Source of the DNA: Lachnospiraceae bacterium | GTDB taxonomy: Bacteria; Bacillota; Clostridia; Lachnospirales; Lachnospiraceae | DNA: 64,000 bases | Reading direction: 5' to 3' | Assembly (NCBI GenBank): GCA_910575565.1 | Contig: CAJTFL010000013.1 | Location: 49,847-113,846, forward strand | Shown here: positions 8,779 to 17,203 of the stretch, in pieces | Numbering within the stretch: position 1 is the stretch's first letter | Layout: each line of letters starts with the position of its first letter | Notes under the pieces: generated by a model | What the model was told of the DNA's origin: nothing | The model's input: the letters and a program-made list of their open reading frames with translations, nothing else | Database searches by the model: none | Made by a program: the position numbers and the translations under genes

Positions 8779-8807
8779 TTGACATTTTAGGCGAGAACTG
8801 CTATAGT
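8779..8807 (+). promoter_or_regulatory. Strong sigma-A promoter for the YfcE-type phosphoesterase
   Basis: TTGACA (8779-8784), 17-bp spacer, TATAGT (8802-8807). It lies 38 bp upstream of the start codon at 8845. Confidence 0.85.
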
Positions 8808-8844
8808 AGATCCGTTTGTAAGAGGTGGAGGGAATCGAGGAAGT

Positions 8845-9663
8845 ATGGAAGGAGAATTAATCAGGGCCGCAGTGATTTCGGATACCCACGGGCTTTTGCG
8901 GCCGGAAGTGGAGCAGGTGGTGGGAACCTGCGACGTGGTGATCCATGCCGGGGATTTTGATCACCAGATGCTGTACCATAAATTAGCCGTCAGGCAGCCG
9001 CTGTACGCGGTAAGGGGGAATAACGACGGGAATTGGGCCGCTGCCCTTCCCTTAGTTAAGCGGTTTACCCTGGGAGGGGTGAGATTCATCATGGCTCATG
9101 AGCGGTCAGATATCCCCATGGCTTTGGACAAGGAGCAGGTGGTGATTTTTGGCCACTCCCATACGTTTTACCAGCAGACAGAGGAGGGGCGGCTGTGGCT
9201 GAACCCGGGAAGCTGCGGCCGTAAGCGCTTTGCCCTGCCCTTATCCCTGGCCGTGATGACGATCCAGGATAAAAGGATCCAGGTGGAGCCTGTCTGGCTG
9301 GAAGGAGGGCAGGGGCTGGGAAAGGCCTTTTGGCCTGCCGGAGCCGGGGAGAGCCTAATGGCAGGGCCGGGGAAGGATGAGCTGGGAAATTTTGGATCGC
9401 AATCCGAAAGCCAGCCGGCCAAAAGGGCGAAGGCAGCCCCAGCCGTAAAGGCGAAGGATGGCCGCCGGGACGAGCTGTTTTTGATTGCCAGGATTATGCG
9501 CCTGATGAAGCGGGGGGAAACCATAAGCTGGGTGGCCCGGAATGTGAAGTCTGATCCGGGTTTCGTGGAAACGGTCTGCCGGATCTGTGTCACCCATCCC
9601 GGGGCGGATGCCCGCCAGATTTTGGATAAGCTGGAGGTAAACCGGCTCTATTCCAGGAAGTAG
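8845..9663 (+). CDS. YfcE/MJ0936-type metallophosphoesterase with C-terminal extension
   Basis: The first ~155 residues are a compact metallophosphoesterase: ISDTHG (first metal site), HAGDFD, RGNNDG, MAHE and FGHSHTF, then LNPGSCGRKRF. Relatives hydrolyse small phosphodiesters. Family members usually stop near 160 residues; here a linker rich in Ala/Gly/Lys is followed by about 60 residues (LFLIARIMRLMKRGETISWVARNVKSD...) that look helical and resemble a small helix-turn-helix or regulatory module, which I do not recognise. GAGGAAGT precedes the ATG. It converges on the LysR gene. Confidence 0.85.
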   Translation: MEGELIRAAVISDTHGLLRPEVEQVVGTCDVVIHAGDFDHQMLYHKLAVRQPLYAVRGNNDGNWAAALPLVKRFTLGGVRFIMAHERSDIPMALDKEQVVIFGHSHTFYQQTEEGRLWLNPGSCGRKRFALPLSLAVMTIQDKRIQVEPVWLEGGQGLGKAFWPAGAGESLMAGPGKDELGNFGSQSESQPAKRAKAAPAVKAKDGRRDELFLIARIMRLMKRGETISWVARNVKSDPGFVETVCRICVTHPGADARQILDKLEVNRLYSRK

Positions 9664-9720
9664 CCGCCAGGCCAGGCTTAAAGTTGGCAGTTTTGGCGTT
9701 TTGGGATTGGGATGCAAGGT

Positions 9721-10638
9721 TTATTCAATATATAAGTGGGTTTTCCAGTAATGGGTGGCCATGGAGATAAAGTCCCTTGCGGCGTTATTAATATAATGGT
9801 TTGGGGCGTGGACAGTAGCCAGCTCCCAGCTGGCTTCCGGCCCCAGGGAATAGTAGGAGACATCATCCGTTTCCGAGGCGTAGAAACGGGGGATGACGGA
9901 ACAGCATTCCCCGCTTTTGGCCAGCTGCAGCATGGTGCGCATACTGATGGATTCAAACAGCAGCTTAGGCTTGAATCCTGCGCGCTCAAACAGCTTGTCT
10001 AAGACGACCCGCATGGTGGAGGATTTGCGCACCAGGGTAAACAAGTCGTCCTTAAATTCTCCCAGGGAAATCACCGGGTATTCTTCCGGCGTTAAACGCT
10101 CCTGGTAGGCCAGGCGGTGGCTTTTGGGCACGCATAAGTAAAAGGGCTCGTAAAATATGGTGTCGTAGATCAGATGCTTGTATTTTCGCTCATAGATGGT
10201 CTGAAAGCCAAAGTCCAGCTGGTGGGTGTCCAGAAGGTTTATCTGGGTTTCCACGGAAACCTCCAGGGGCTGGAAGGTGGCTTCCGGGTACATGGCATGG
10301 ATTTTCGGGTAGATAGCGGTGAACATCTGGATTCCCCGCTCCGGCGTAAGGCCGATGGTGATGGTTCCGTTCCAGCGTTTCGCCATGTCTTCAATCTGCT
10401 TGTAGGTCTGCCGTTTAATCTGCATTATTTTTTCTGCGCTTTCCACGTACAGCCGGCCAATGTCGGTCAGTTCCCAGTGGTTCCGGGTGCGGATAAAGAG
10501 GGGCGCGCCCAGCTCTTTCTCCAGCTTAAGCAGCTGCTGGTTTAAGGCGGACTGGGTTAAGTAAAGCTCGTCGGCGGCACGGGAGATGCTTTTGTGCCCG
10601 GCGATGGACAAGATATACTCCATGATTTTTGTTTCCAT
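9721..10638 (-). CDS. LysR-family transcriptional regulator
   Basis: A 305-residue LysR regulator. The N-terminal winged helix-turn-helix is clear (HKSISRAADELYLTQSALNQQLLKLEKELG, residues about 14-43, then LFIRTRN), followed by the periplasmic-binding-protein-like effector domain (GTITIGLTPERG onward). AGGAGAATATTT precedes the ATG. It is divergent from the sugar ABC transporter operon at 10912, the classic arrangement for control of the divergent operon, so it may respond to the imported sugar or a metabolite. That target is inference. Confidence 0.92.
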   Translation of the reverse strand: METKIMEYILSIAGHKSISRAADELYLTQSALNQQLLKLEKELGAPLFIRTRNHWELTDIGRLYVESAEKIMQIKRQTYKQIEDMAKRWNGTITIGLTPERGIQMFTAIYPKIHAMYPEATFQPLEVSVETQINLLDTHQLDFGFQTIYERKYKHLIYDTIFYEPFYLCVPKSHRLAYQERLTPEEYPVISLGEFKDDLFTLVRKSSTMRVVLDKLFERAGFKPKLLFESISMRTMLQLAKSGECCSVIPRFYASETDDVSYYSLGPEASWELATVHAPNHYINNAARDFISMATHYWKTHLYIE

Positions 10639-10775
10639 AAATATTCTCCTTAATGTGCTGTTTGTGCAAATGCTTCTGCGCGGTTTTGCCAGGGATTGGC
10701 ATTTTGCCTTACGGTTTTCTGTCTAAGATTTCAGTGAAGTTTAGAAATGCTAAAGAAGAGTTAATTTTAATTAAG

Positions 10776-10804
10776 TTGCATTTCATATAACTTATTGATA
10801 TCAT
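10776..10804 (+). promoter_or_regulatory. Promoter of the sugar ABC operon with candidate LysR site
   Basis: TTGCAT (10776-10781), 17-bp spacer, TATCAT (10799-10804). The -10 sits in a near-palindrome TTATTGATATCATAA (core TGATATCA), a possible LysR-type T-N11-A operator shared with the divergent regulator gene. Confidence 0.5.
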
Positions 10805-10911
10805 AAAATTATACAAAACGCAAGGCAAAAAGCCATGAAAAATGAGTTTATGGCACAATAAAGGCGGCTAAGGGCTCCCAAGGCTGCCCCAAAATTAAGG
10901 AGGAAGGATTT

Positions 10912-12369
10912 ATGAGAAGAAGACAAATCGCACTGGTGATGGCAGCGGCAATGGCAGCGTCCGCATTAAGCGGCTGCGGCGGATCGGGAAATTCCGGAAG
11001 TGCTACTACGGCGGCTCCTGCTACTACGGCAGCGGCGGCATCGGAAGCTCCTGAGGCAGGCGGGGAGAGCGCTGGGGAAACAGAAGGAGCAGACGGCGAG
11101 GCGGCATCCGGCGATAAGGAGGGGTATCTTAGCACCTTTGATGTGGCCGGCGCAGGGGATGTGTCCCTGGATGTAATGATTACGTCATTAGGCGATTCTG
11201 ACGGCGGCCCCTTCTTAAGAGGCGTTATGGATAAATATATGGAGATGTACCCTAATGTAACCTTGACCCCGGTGGAGTGCTCCATGAATGATCTGTACAC
11301 CACCTTAATTACCCAGGCTACCGCAGGAACCCTGCCGGATATCTTCACCATGTCGGAAGCTTACTCCGCCAACTGCCTGGAGATGGGGATGATGGTGGAT
11401 AACCTTCCCGAGCTTTTAGGGGAGGATTACATGAACGGCCTTTTGGACGTGGCGATAGAAAATTCTACGGTTGACGGAACCTTTGTGTTCATGCCTTGGC
11501 AGAACAACACCTCCGCCATGGTATATCGGAAAGACTTGTTTGAGGAGAAAGGGATTGAAATTCCTAAAAATTGGGATGAATTCCTGGAAGCGGCAAAAAC
11601 ATTAACCGAGGATTTGGACGGGGACGGCAAGGTTGACCGTTACGGCAGTGCCTTCGCCGGAACCAGGAACGACTCCGCAGAGTCCAGGTTCCAGACTTTT
11701 GCCCTCACTTTCGGCTGCGATTTCATCACGCCTAATGGGGATGGCACATTTACCTCCGGCTTTGGGACGGATGCGTATAAAAATGCCATGACAACCTTTG
11801 TAAGGCTGGCTACGGAGGAAGGCATTACTCCTCCAGGCTTTGTGGAGACCGGCTACTCTGAGGCTTATACCATGATTGCGGCAGACGAGGCTTGTATGTT
11901 TTTCAGCGCGTCCAATGTGCTTGGGGGCATTTACAATGCGAATCCGGAGATGAAAGGCAAGATGGGAAGCTTCCCCATGCCTACGGCAGAGGGCGTGTCC
12001 CCGGTTACTTCCTTCTCCAGCGTAGGCATGACTATCAGCAATACCTGTGAGAATCCGGAAGTTGCGGCGGATTTCTTAAAGTACTTAACCAGCGTGGAAA
12101 ACAGCGTTGCCTGGAATGAGGCTACCTGCCGTCTTCCGGTGGTAAAGGATGCCTTGACGGCTATCTGCGAGAATGACGAGGTTTATAACGGCTTTGTGGA
12201 AGCTTCTGACAGCGCAGTGATTTATCCTCCTTTTGCCGGCCTGGCAGAGCTTAGGGATATCTGCGGCGAGTGCTGGCAGACGGTGGTATCGGAGGGCGTT
12301 GCCGTGGAGGATGCCATCGCCAATGCGGCGGCAAAGGCTGAGGAGACGGCAAAGACCTACAGCAACTAA
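10912..12369 (+). CDS. Sugar ABC transporter substrate-binding lipoprotein
   Basis: A 485-residue family 1 extracellular solute-binding protein. The N-terminus is a lipoprotein signal with lipobox LSGC (Cys22), then a Gly/Ser/Thr/Ala/Glu-rich linker to about residue 75. The body has the family pattern of GGPFLRGVMDKYMEMYPNVTLT, AGTLPDIFTM and LFEEKGIEIPKNWDEFLEAAKTL. It should capture an oligosaccharide outside the membrane for the two permeases downstream. AAGGAGG precedes the ATG. No ATPase gene is present in the operon, as is usual for systems that share an MsmX-type ATPase. The adjacent GH43 gene points to xylo- or arabino-oligosaccharides. Confidence 0.93.
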   Translation: MRRRQIALVMAAAMAASALSGCGGSGNSGSATTAAPATTAAAASEAPEAGGESAGETEGADGEAASGDKEGYLSTFDVAGAGDVSLDVMITSLGDSDGGPFLRGVMDKYMEMYPNVTLTPVECSMNDLYTTLITQATAGTLPDIFTMSEAYSANCLEMGMMVDNLPELLGEDYMNGLLDVAIENSTVDGTFVFMPWQNNTSAMVYRKDLFEEKGIEIPKNWDEFLEAAKTLTEDLDGDGKVDRYGSAFAGTRNDSAESRFQTFALTFGCDFITPNGDGTFTSGFGTDAYKNAMTTFVRLATEEGITPPGFVETGYSEAYTMIAADEACMFFSASNVLGGIYNANPEMKGKMGSFPMPTAEGVSPVTSFSSVGMTISNTCENPEVAADFLKYLTSVENSVAWNEATCRLPVVKDALTAICENDEVYNGFVEASDSAVIYPPFAGLAELRDICGECWQTVVSEGVAVEDAIANAAAKAEETAKTYSN

Positions 12370-12371
12370 AG

Positions 12372-12416
12372 GTAACAGTTCAGGCGGGCAAGAAGATGCC
12401 CCGTCTGAACTGTTAC
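12372..12416. repeat. REP-like palindrome, copy A
   Basis: 17-nt arms 12372-12388 and 12400-12416 pair with a single G:T wobble around an 11-nt loop CAAGAAGATGC. Similar palindromes lie at 16110-16153, 30615-30659 (inverted) and 42916-42953 (degenerate). It starts just after the stop codon of the binding-protein gene, so in RNA it could protect that message's 3' end. Confidence 0.8.
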
Positions 12417-12452
12417 AACTAAGAATTATCGCTAAGGTAATGACCCTTTGGA

Positions 12453-12524
12453 AAGGGCGGGCGCAGGACAGTTATTTCTGTGGACAGTATTGCATACACA
12501 GTAGTCATTTTCGTGCCCGCCCTT
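12453..12524 (+). other. Second intergenic inverted repeat between binding-protein and permease genes
   Basis: AAGGGCGGGC (12453-12462) pairs with GCCCGCCCTT (12515-12524) around a 52-nt interior that holds a weaker TGTG...CACA pairing. No T-tract follows. Together with the REP-like palindrome it makes the 259-bp gap highly structured, which fits retention of a stable binding-protein mRNA relative to the permeases. Confidence 0.6.
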
Positions 12525-12628
12525 GCTGTACCAAAAAAGCCTGAAAAACACGGCATTTGGCGGCAAGCGGTTGACGTGCGCTCCGGCGGGCAGACAGGCA
12601 GGCCGTTTTAAGCGAGGAGGTTAATTCA

Positions 12629-13522
12629 TTGAACGAGAAAACGCAAAAGGTAAGCCGGACAAAGTTAAAATCTATGCTGGTTCCTTACGGGTTTGTCACC
12701 CCGGCTTCCCTGACCATCCTAATCCTGGTGGTGTATCCCATCCTTTACGGGATTTACATCAGCTTCTTTGATACCAATCTGGTGAATAAGTGGAAGTTTG
12801 TGGGGCTTCGGTATTACTTCCGGGCGCTTACGGACGTGGCCTTCCTCCACAGCCTGGAAAAGACCATGATTTTTACCGTGGCCGTAGTAGCCGGGCACTT
12901 CTTCCTGGGATTTATTTTTGCATCGGTGCTAAACATGAACATTAAGTGGCGGACGCTGTTTCGGGGGATCCTGATCCTTCCCTGGCTATTCCCCGATGTG
13001 GTCATCGCCTATTTGTTCAAGTGGATCTTAAATACTCAGGGCGGCATTGTAAATGAGCTGCTGATGCATTTTAATTTGATTTCCGAGCCTGTGGGATGGC
13101 TCAGTACCTCGGCCACCGCTTTTCCCTGCGTGATTTTCGTCAGCATCTGGAAGGGGTATCCTTTGGTTATGGTGCAGATCCTGGCGGGCATCCAGACGAT
13201 TTCCACGGATATGTACGAGGCGGCGGAAATCGACGGAGCCAGTATGTGGCAGAGGTTTTGCTATATCACCATTCCGGCCTTAAAGCCGATCCTGACCACG
13301 ATCCTGATCCTGGATACGGTTTGGGTATTTAAGCAGTTTACCATGATTTGGCTGATGACCTCCGGCGGGCCCGGGAGCACCACCATGGTATCGGCGATTG
13401 AAATCTATAAGAATGCCTTTACTTACTTTAAGTACGGCCTTGCCTCGGCTCAGTCCGTGTATATCCTGGTAATTTGTTACCTGATAGGCGTAGTGTTCAG
13501 GAGGTTGTTGCGTGATGACTAA
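12629..13522 (+). CDS. Sugar ABC transporter permease (MalF-like)
   Basis: A 297-residue inner-membrane permease with about six membrane segments. The EAA loop that contacts the ATPase is present as EAAEIDGASMWQRFCYITIPALKPIL (about residues 196-221). The TTG start at 12629 is supported by GCGAGGAGG nine bases upstream and by the family-typical N-terminus. It forms the translocation channel with the next gene's product for the oligosaccharide bound by the upstream lipoprotein. Its stop codon overlaps the start of the next permease. Confidence 0.93.
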   Translation: MNEKTQKVSRTKLKSMLVPYGFVTPASLTILILVVYPILYGIYISFFDTNLVNKWKFVGLRYYFRALTDVAFLHSLEKTMIFTVAVVAGHFFLGFIFASVLNMNIKWRTLFRGILILPWLFPDVVIAYLFKWILNTQGGIVNELLMHFNLISEPVGWLSTSATAFPCVIFVSIWKGYPLVMVQILAGIQTISTDMYEAAEIDGASMWQRFCYITIPALKPILTTILILDTVWVFKQFTMIWLMTSGGPGSTTMVSAIEIYKNAFTYFKYGLASAQSVYILVICYLIGVVFRRLLRDD

Positions 13523-14357
13523 AAAACAGAAACATACTTTAGTAGTAACTGTGGGGTATTTGATCTTGGCTGTAGGCTGCCTGTGCGTGCTGCTGCCCTT
13601 ATCCTGGATGGTAATTACTTCCTTGAAATCCATGGCGGACATAACCCTGTCCAAGGGATTGAAGCTGTTCCCCTCCGGGCCTACCCTGGAAAACTTTGTG
13701 AATATCTGGAAAGAATACCCCATTGCTACCTATATTAAGAACAGCGCTGTCACCGTAGGCGGTTCTACGGTGTTTGGGGTAGTTTGCGCGGCGCTGTGCG
13801 GCTACGGCCTTTCCCGGTATGAGTTTAAGGGGAAAGCCTTCCTGTTAAATTTCCTTTTGGTTACGCAGATGTTCCCGGCGGTAATGAAAATCATTCCGTA
13901 TTACAAGATCCTGGTAAACCTTCACCTGAATAATACCAGGACGGGGCTTTTGGTGGTGTATGCTTCCTTCAGCATTCCTTTTTGCACCTGGATGATGTAT
14001 GGATATTTTAAGAGCATCCCTACAGGCCTGGATGAGGCGGCCAGGGTGGATGGAAGCAGCGCCCTTTACACCTTCTATAAGATTATCCTGCCCATCGCCA
14101 TCCCCGGCCTTGTGGCAACCATAATCTATGTTTTTTTGCAGAACTGGAATGAGTATATGTTTGCGTCGGTTTTAATGTCCGCAGATGAGAAAAAGACCAT
14201 CACCTACGCCATCAGCACCATGGCGGATGCCTATAAGATCCAGTGGAATTACTTAATGTGCGCGGCCATGATCTCCAGCGTGCCTACCCTGGCGGTATTT
14301 GTGGTGATGCAGAAGTACCTGATTGCCGGGATGACGGCAGGGGCGGTAAAGGAGTAA
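13512..14357 (+). CDS. Sugar ABC transporter permease (MalG-like)
   Basis: A 281-residue permease of the MalG type with about six membrane segments and the EAA loop EAARVDGSSALYTFYKIILPIAIPGL. The start is GTG 13512 or the adjacent ATG 13515, both served by AGGAGG at about 13499-13504 inside the end of the upstream permease gene, so the two are translationally coupled. It completes the uptake system with the 10912 lipoprotein and the 12629 permease. Confidence 0.93.
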   Translation: MMTKKQKHTLVVTVGYLILAVGCLCVLLPLSWMVITSLKSMADITLSKGLKLFPSGPTLENFVNIWKEYPIATYIKNSAVTVGGSTVFGVVCAALCGYGLSRYEFKGKAFLLNFLLVTQMFPAVMKIIPYYKILVNLHLNNTRTGLLVVYASFSIPFCTWMMYGYFKSIPTGLDEAARVDGSSALYTFYKIILPIAIPGLVATIIYVFLQNWNEYMFASVLMSADEKKTITYAISTMADAYKIQWNYLMCAAMISSVPTLAVFVVMQKYLIAGMTAGAVKE

Positions 14358-14448
14358 GTTTTGGCAGGATGAAAAGGGATAGGCGGGAAGCTTGTCCAAA
14401 AGCAGAAAGAATTGTTATAAGGAAAGGATAAAAGGGATAAGGGGTTTA

Positions 14449-16107
14449 ATGATGAATAAGAAAACATTTCACAATCCGATTATAAAAGGAGGATATCCGG
14501 ATCCGTCCATCTGCCGGGTGGGGGATACCTATTATCTGGTTACTTCTTCTTTTTATTACTTTCCCGGCTTGCCGGTATTTAAAAGCAAGGATCTGGTACA
14601 TTGGGAACAGATTGGAAATGCGATTTCCAGGCCGGAGCAGCTGGATTTTCAGGACTGCGACAGCTCGGAGGGGCTGTGGGCTCCCACGATCCGGTATTAC
14701 GAGGGAACGTTTTACATTATTAATACTTTGGACGTTAACGGGCGCACCTGCAGGCAAAATTTTATTATCACGGCGGAGGATCCGAAAGGCCCATGGTCTG
14801 AGGCGGTGATTATCCAGGGGGCAGACGGGATAGATCCGTCCCTGTTCTTTGACCGGGAAGGGCGGATGTGGTACTGCAGCAATTTAACCCCCAAGGATTT
14901 AAAATATCCGGAGCAGAAGGTCATCTATGCCGGGGAGTTGGATCGGGACACCTTCCAGTTTAAGGGGGAGCCCCAGGTGATTTTGGACGGCTCCATCGAC
15001 CACAGCTTTTATACGGAAGCTCCCCATATCTATGAGGTTAACGGGATGTACTACCTGATGACGGCCTGCGGCGGGACGCAGACCAACCACGGGGTGCACC
15101 TTTACCGGAGCAGCGAGATCTTAGGGCCTTATGAGCCGTGCCCCAGGAACCCGGTGATCACGAACCGGAATGTGCGGCTGAACAATTCCCTTGGGGTTTC
15201 GGTAATCGGGCATGGGGATCTGGTGCAGACCCAGGAAGGGGAATGGTACGTGGTTCTTTTGGGAATACGGCCTTACCGGCATGAACGGCAGGATTATGAT
15301 GACTTCCAGCCCAGGAAGTGGATCCGCACCCCGGACAGGAACAAGGATGCCCAGTTTAACTTGGGGCGGGAGGTGTTTTTGGCTCCGGTGGCCTGGGATT
15401 ACGACGGATGGCTTCTGGTGGACAATGAAACCGGCATGGTGGGACTTACGGAGCGGCGGCCAAACCTGCCGGAGTGCCGTCCGCCTTACCAGAGCCGGGT
15501 GGATAATTTTGAGTCGGATAAGCTGAATATGGCCTGGTGTATGCGCCGTCCCATAAGGGAAGCGTTTTACTCCCTTTCGGAGCGTCCCGGGTATCTGCGC
15601 CTTAAGCCGGGCAGGGTAAGGGCGGAGGAGCCGGGAGCGGCGGCCATGCTGGTTAAGCGGCAGCAGCATAATGACTTCCAGGCGGCGGCGGCCATGGAGT
15701 ATGAGCCGGGCTTTAATGGGGATGAGGCCGGCCTGATCGTCACCCAGAATGAGCGGTTTTCCTACCTTCTTTTAAAGGAAAGGCAGGAGGACGGCTTATG
15801 GATTAGCTGTTTTCGGGTGGCAGGAGGCGTCCGGGAAAGAATTGCCCAAAAGCCGGTGAAGGCCGGGCGGCTGTACTTATATTTAGAAGGCGGTGAGGGC
15901 ACTTACAGTTTTTACTATGGATATCAGGAAGGCGAAATGCTGCCTTTGGCACTGAGCCAGGACGGAAGCCTGCTCAGCACGCTGGTGGCCGATGGCTTTG
16001 TAGGCTCCTACCTGGGCGTTTACGGAGCCAGGAGCCAGGAGGAAGGAGAGGCCATGGAGGCCTTTGCCGATTTTGACTGGTTTCGGTATGAGGCTATTGA
16101 GGAATAG
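14449..16107 (+). CDS. GH43 glycoside hydrolase (beta-xylosidase / arabinofuranosidase type)
   Basis: A 552-residue intracellular enzyme without a signal peptide. The N-terminal five-bladed propeller carries the GH43 catalytic set: general base Asp18 (YPDPS), modulator Asp129 (GIDPS) and general acid Glu190 (YTEAP). The C-terminal ~200 residues form the beta-sandwich typical of GH43 beta-xylosidases of this length. It would cleave xylose or arabinose from oligosaccharides delivered by the preceding ABC transporter. The double ATG at 14449/14452 follows AAGGGG; the upstream open frame to 14392 lacks homology. The precise linkage specificity cannot be read. Confidence 0.92.
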   Translation: MMNKKTFHNPIIKGGYPDPSICRVGDTYYLVTSSFYYFPGLPVFKSKDLVHWEQIGNAISRPEQLDFQDCDSSEGLWAPTIRYYEGTFYIINTLDVNGRTCRQNFIITAEDPKGPWSEAVIIQGADGIDPSLFFDREGRMWYCSNLTPKDLKYPEQKVIYAGELDRDTFQFKGEPQVILDGSIDHSFYTEAPHIYEVNGMYYLMTACGGTQTNHGVHLYRSSEILGPYEPCPRNPVITNRNVRLNNSLGVSVIGHGDLVQTQEGEWYVVLLGIRPYRHERQDYDDFQPRKWIRTPDRNKDAQFNLGREVFLAPVAWDYDGWLLVDNETGMVGLTERRPNLPECRPPYQSRVDNFESDKLNMAWCMRRPIREAFYSLSERPGYLRLKPGRVRAEEPGAAAMLVKRQQHNDFQAAAAMEYEPGFNGDEAGLIVTQNERFSYLLLKERQEDGLWISCFRVAGGVRERIAQKPVKAGRLYLYLEGGEGTYSFYYGYQEGEMLPLALSQDGSLLSTLVADGFVGSYLGVYGARSQEEGEAMEAFADFDWFRYEAIEE

Positions 16108-16109
16108 AC

Positions 16110-16153
16110 GTAACGGTTCAGGCGCCAGGAAGATGTCCCGTCTGAACTGTTGC
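16110..16153. repeat. REP-like palindrome, copy B
   Basis: GTAACGGTTCAGGCG ... CGTCTGAACTGTTGC arms with wobble positions around an AGGAAGATG-type loop. Same family and orientation as the 12372 copy, and again placed directly after a stop codon, here of the GH43 gene. Confidence 0.75.
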
Positions 16154-16192
16154 GAATAGTCGGTGGGGCGACAGAAGATTCTTGCGGCTGTA

Positions 16193-16221
16193 TTGACAAA
16201 CTGCTTCCGGGAGGTTAAACT
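16193..16221 (+). promoter_or_regulatory. Promoter for the cell-wall-repeat protein at 16260
   Basis: TTGACA (16193-16198), 17-bp spacer, TAAACT (16216-16221), 38 bp upstream of the start codon. Confidence 0.65.
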
Positions 16222-16259
16222 ATAGGTATTATCGATTTTCATTGAAGGAGGATATAAGG

Positions 16260-17027
16260 ATGAAAAAACAACTGTTAACCTTTGTTGCGGCAGGCGTGAT
16301 GGCAGCAGCCATGAGCTTTAGTGCCTTTGCCGGCGAGTGGAAAGAGGATCAGACAGGCTGGTGGTATCAGAACGATGACGGCAGCTATCTGAATAATGGC
16401 TGGAACTGGATCAACGGCAGAAGCTATTACTTCACTCCGGAAGGGTACTGCCTGACCAATACCACGACCCCAGACGGGTACACGGTAGATGCAAGCGGCG
16501 CATGGGTGGTAGACGGCGTGGTGCAGGCTCAGGACGGGCAGCAGGCGGCAGAGAGCCAGGCTCCGGCAGATGCAGGAAGCGGCCAGGCAGCAGGACAGAC
16601 ATACTCCATCTCTGGCCTTACCTTTACGGTTCCGGCTGGCTTAACCCTGGATGAGGATACTTCAGAAGCAAATGCCCTGTTCTTTTTCAATGACAACCAT
16701 GACGGCGGAGTTGCCGTGTTAACCCAGGATATCCCGGAGGCGGCGCAGTACGGCGCTCTTTTGGAGCAGTACGGCGAAGTTATCTTGGACGAGGCCATGA
16801 GCGAGGTGGGAGTCCCGGCGGCTAAAGGCGTAAAGCAGTTCCCCACCGGAACCTGGTACTGCTATCTGTATAACGGCACGGATTCCTTGAATATTTCCGT
16901 AGGAAATGATATAAGTGAGCAGATCTACCTTTATGCACGGCTTAAAGGAGCACAGGTCCAGATGGTTATGGTTGTGGGAAATACCGGTATAAGCCCCGAT
17001 GATATCGTGGCAAATTATCTGCGGTAA
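16260..17027 (+). CDS. Secreted protein with choline-binding-like cell-wall repeats
   Basis: A 255-residue exported protein. Residues 1-24 are a signal peptide ending AFA before GEW. Residues about 25-85 hold aromatic-rich cell-wall binding repeats (GWWYQNDDGSYLNNGWNWINGRSYYFTPEG and a DGYTVDASGAWVVDG unit). A Gln/Ala-rich linker leads to a ~140-residue C-terminal domain (YSISGLTFTVPAGLTLDED...) that I do not recognise. GAAGGAGG precedes the ATG at 16260. A paralogue with a different C-terminal domain lies at 44010-44963. It probably sits on teichoic-acid-like wall polymers; its function is unknown. Confidence 0.85.
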   Translation: MKKQLLTFVAAGVMAAAMSFSAFAGEWKEDQTGWWYQNDDGSYLNNGWNWINGRSYYFTPEGYCLTNTTTPDGYTVDASGAWVVDGVVQAQDGQQAAESQAPADAGSGQAAGQTYSISGLTFTVPAGLTLDEDTSEANALFFFNDNHDGGVAVLTQDIPEAAQYGALLEQYGEVILDEAMSEVGVPAAKGVKQFPTGTWYCYLYNGTDSLNISVGNDISEQIYLYARLKGAQVQMVMVVGNTGISPDDIVANYLR

Positions 17028-17068
17028 TCAGGACATTTGGCCCCTTGGCGGCAGGAATGAAGGATATA

Positions 17069-17107
17069 AAAAGCCAGCGCAAGCGAAATCCGTTTGGGCT
17101 GGCTTTT
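17069..17107 (+). terminator. Rho-independent terminator
   Basis: AAAAGCCAGC (17069-17078) pairs with GCTGGCTTTT (17098-17107), ending the cell-wall-repeat protein transcript. The flanking A and T runs make it plausible in both directions. Confidence 0.85.
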
Positions 17108-17203
17108 CGTTTCATAGGAAATTGCGTCCGATGAAACAAAAACGCTCCGCAGGATTCTTTTTTACTGTATTGATGACAAATGGAAAGTTGGGACAGGATG
17201 AGA

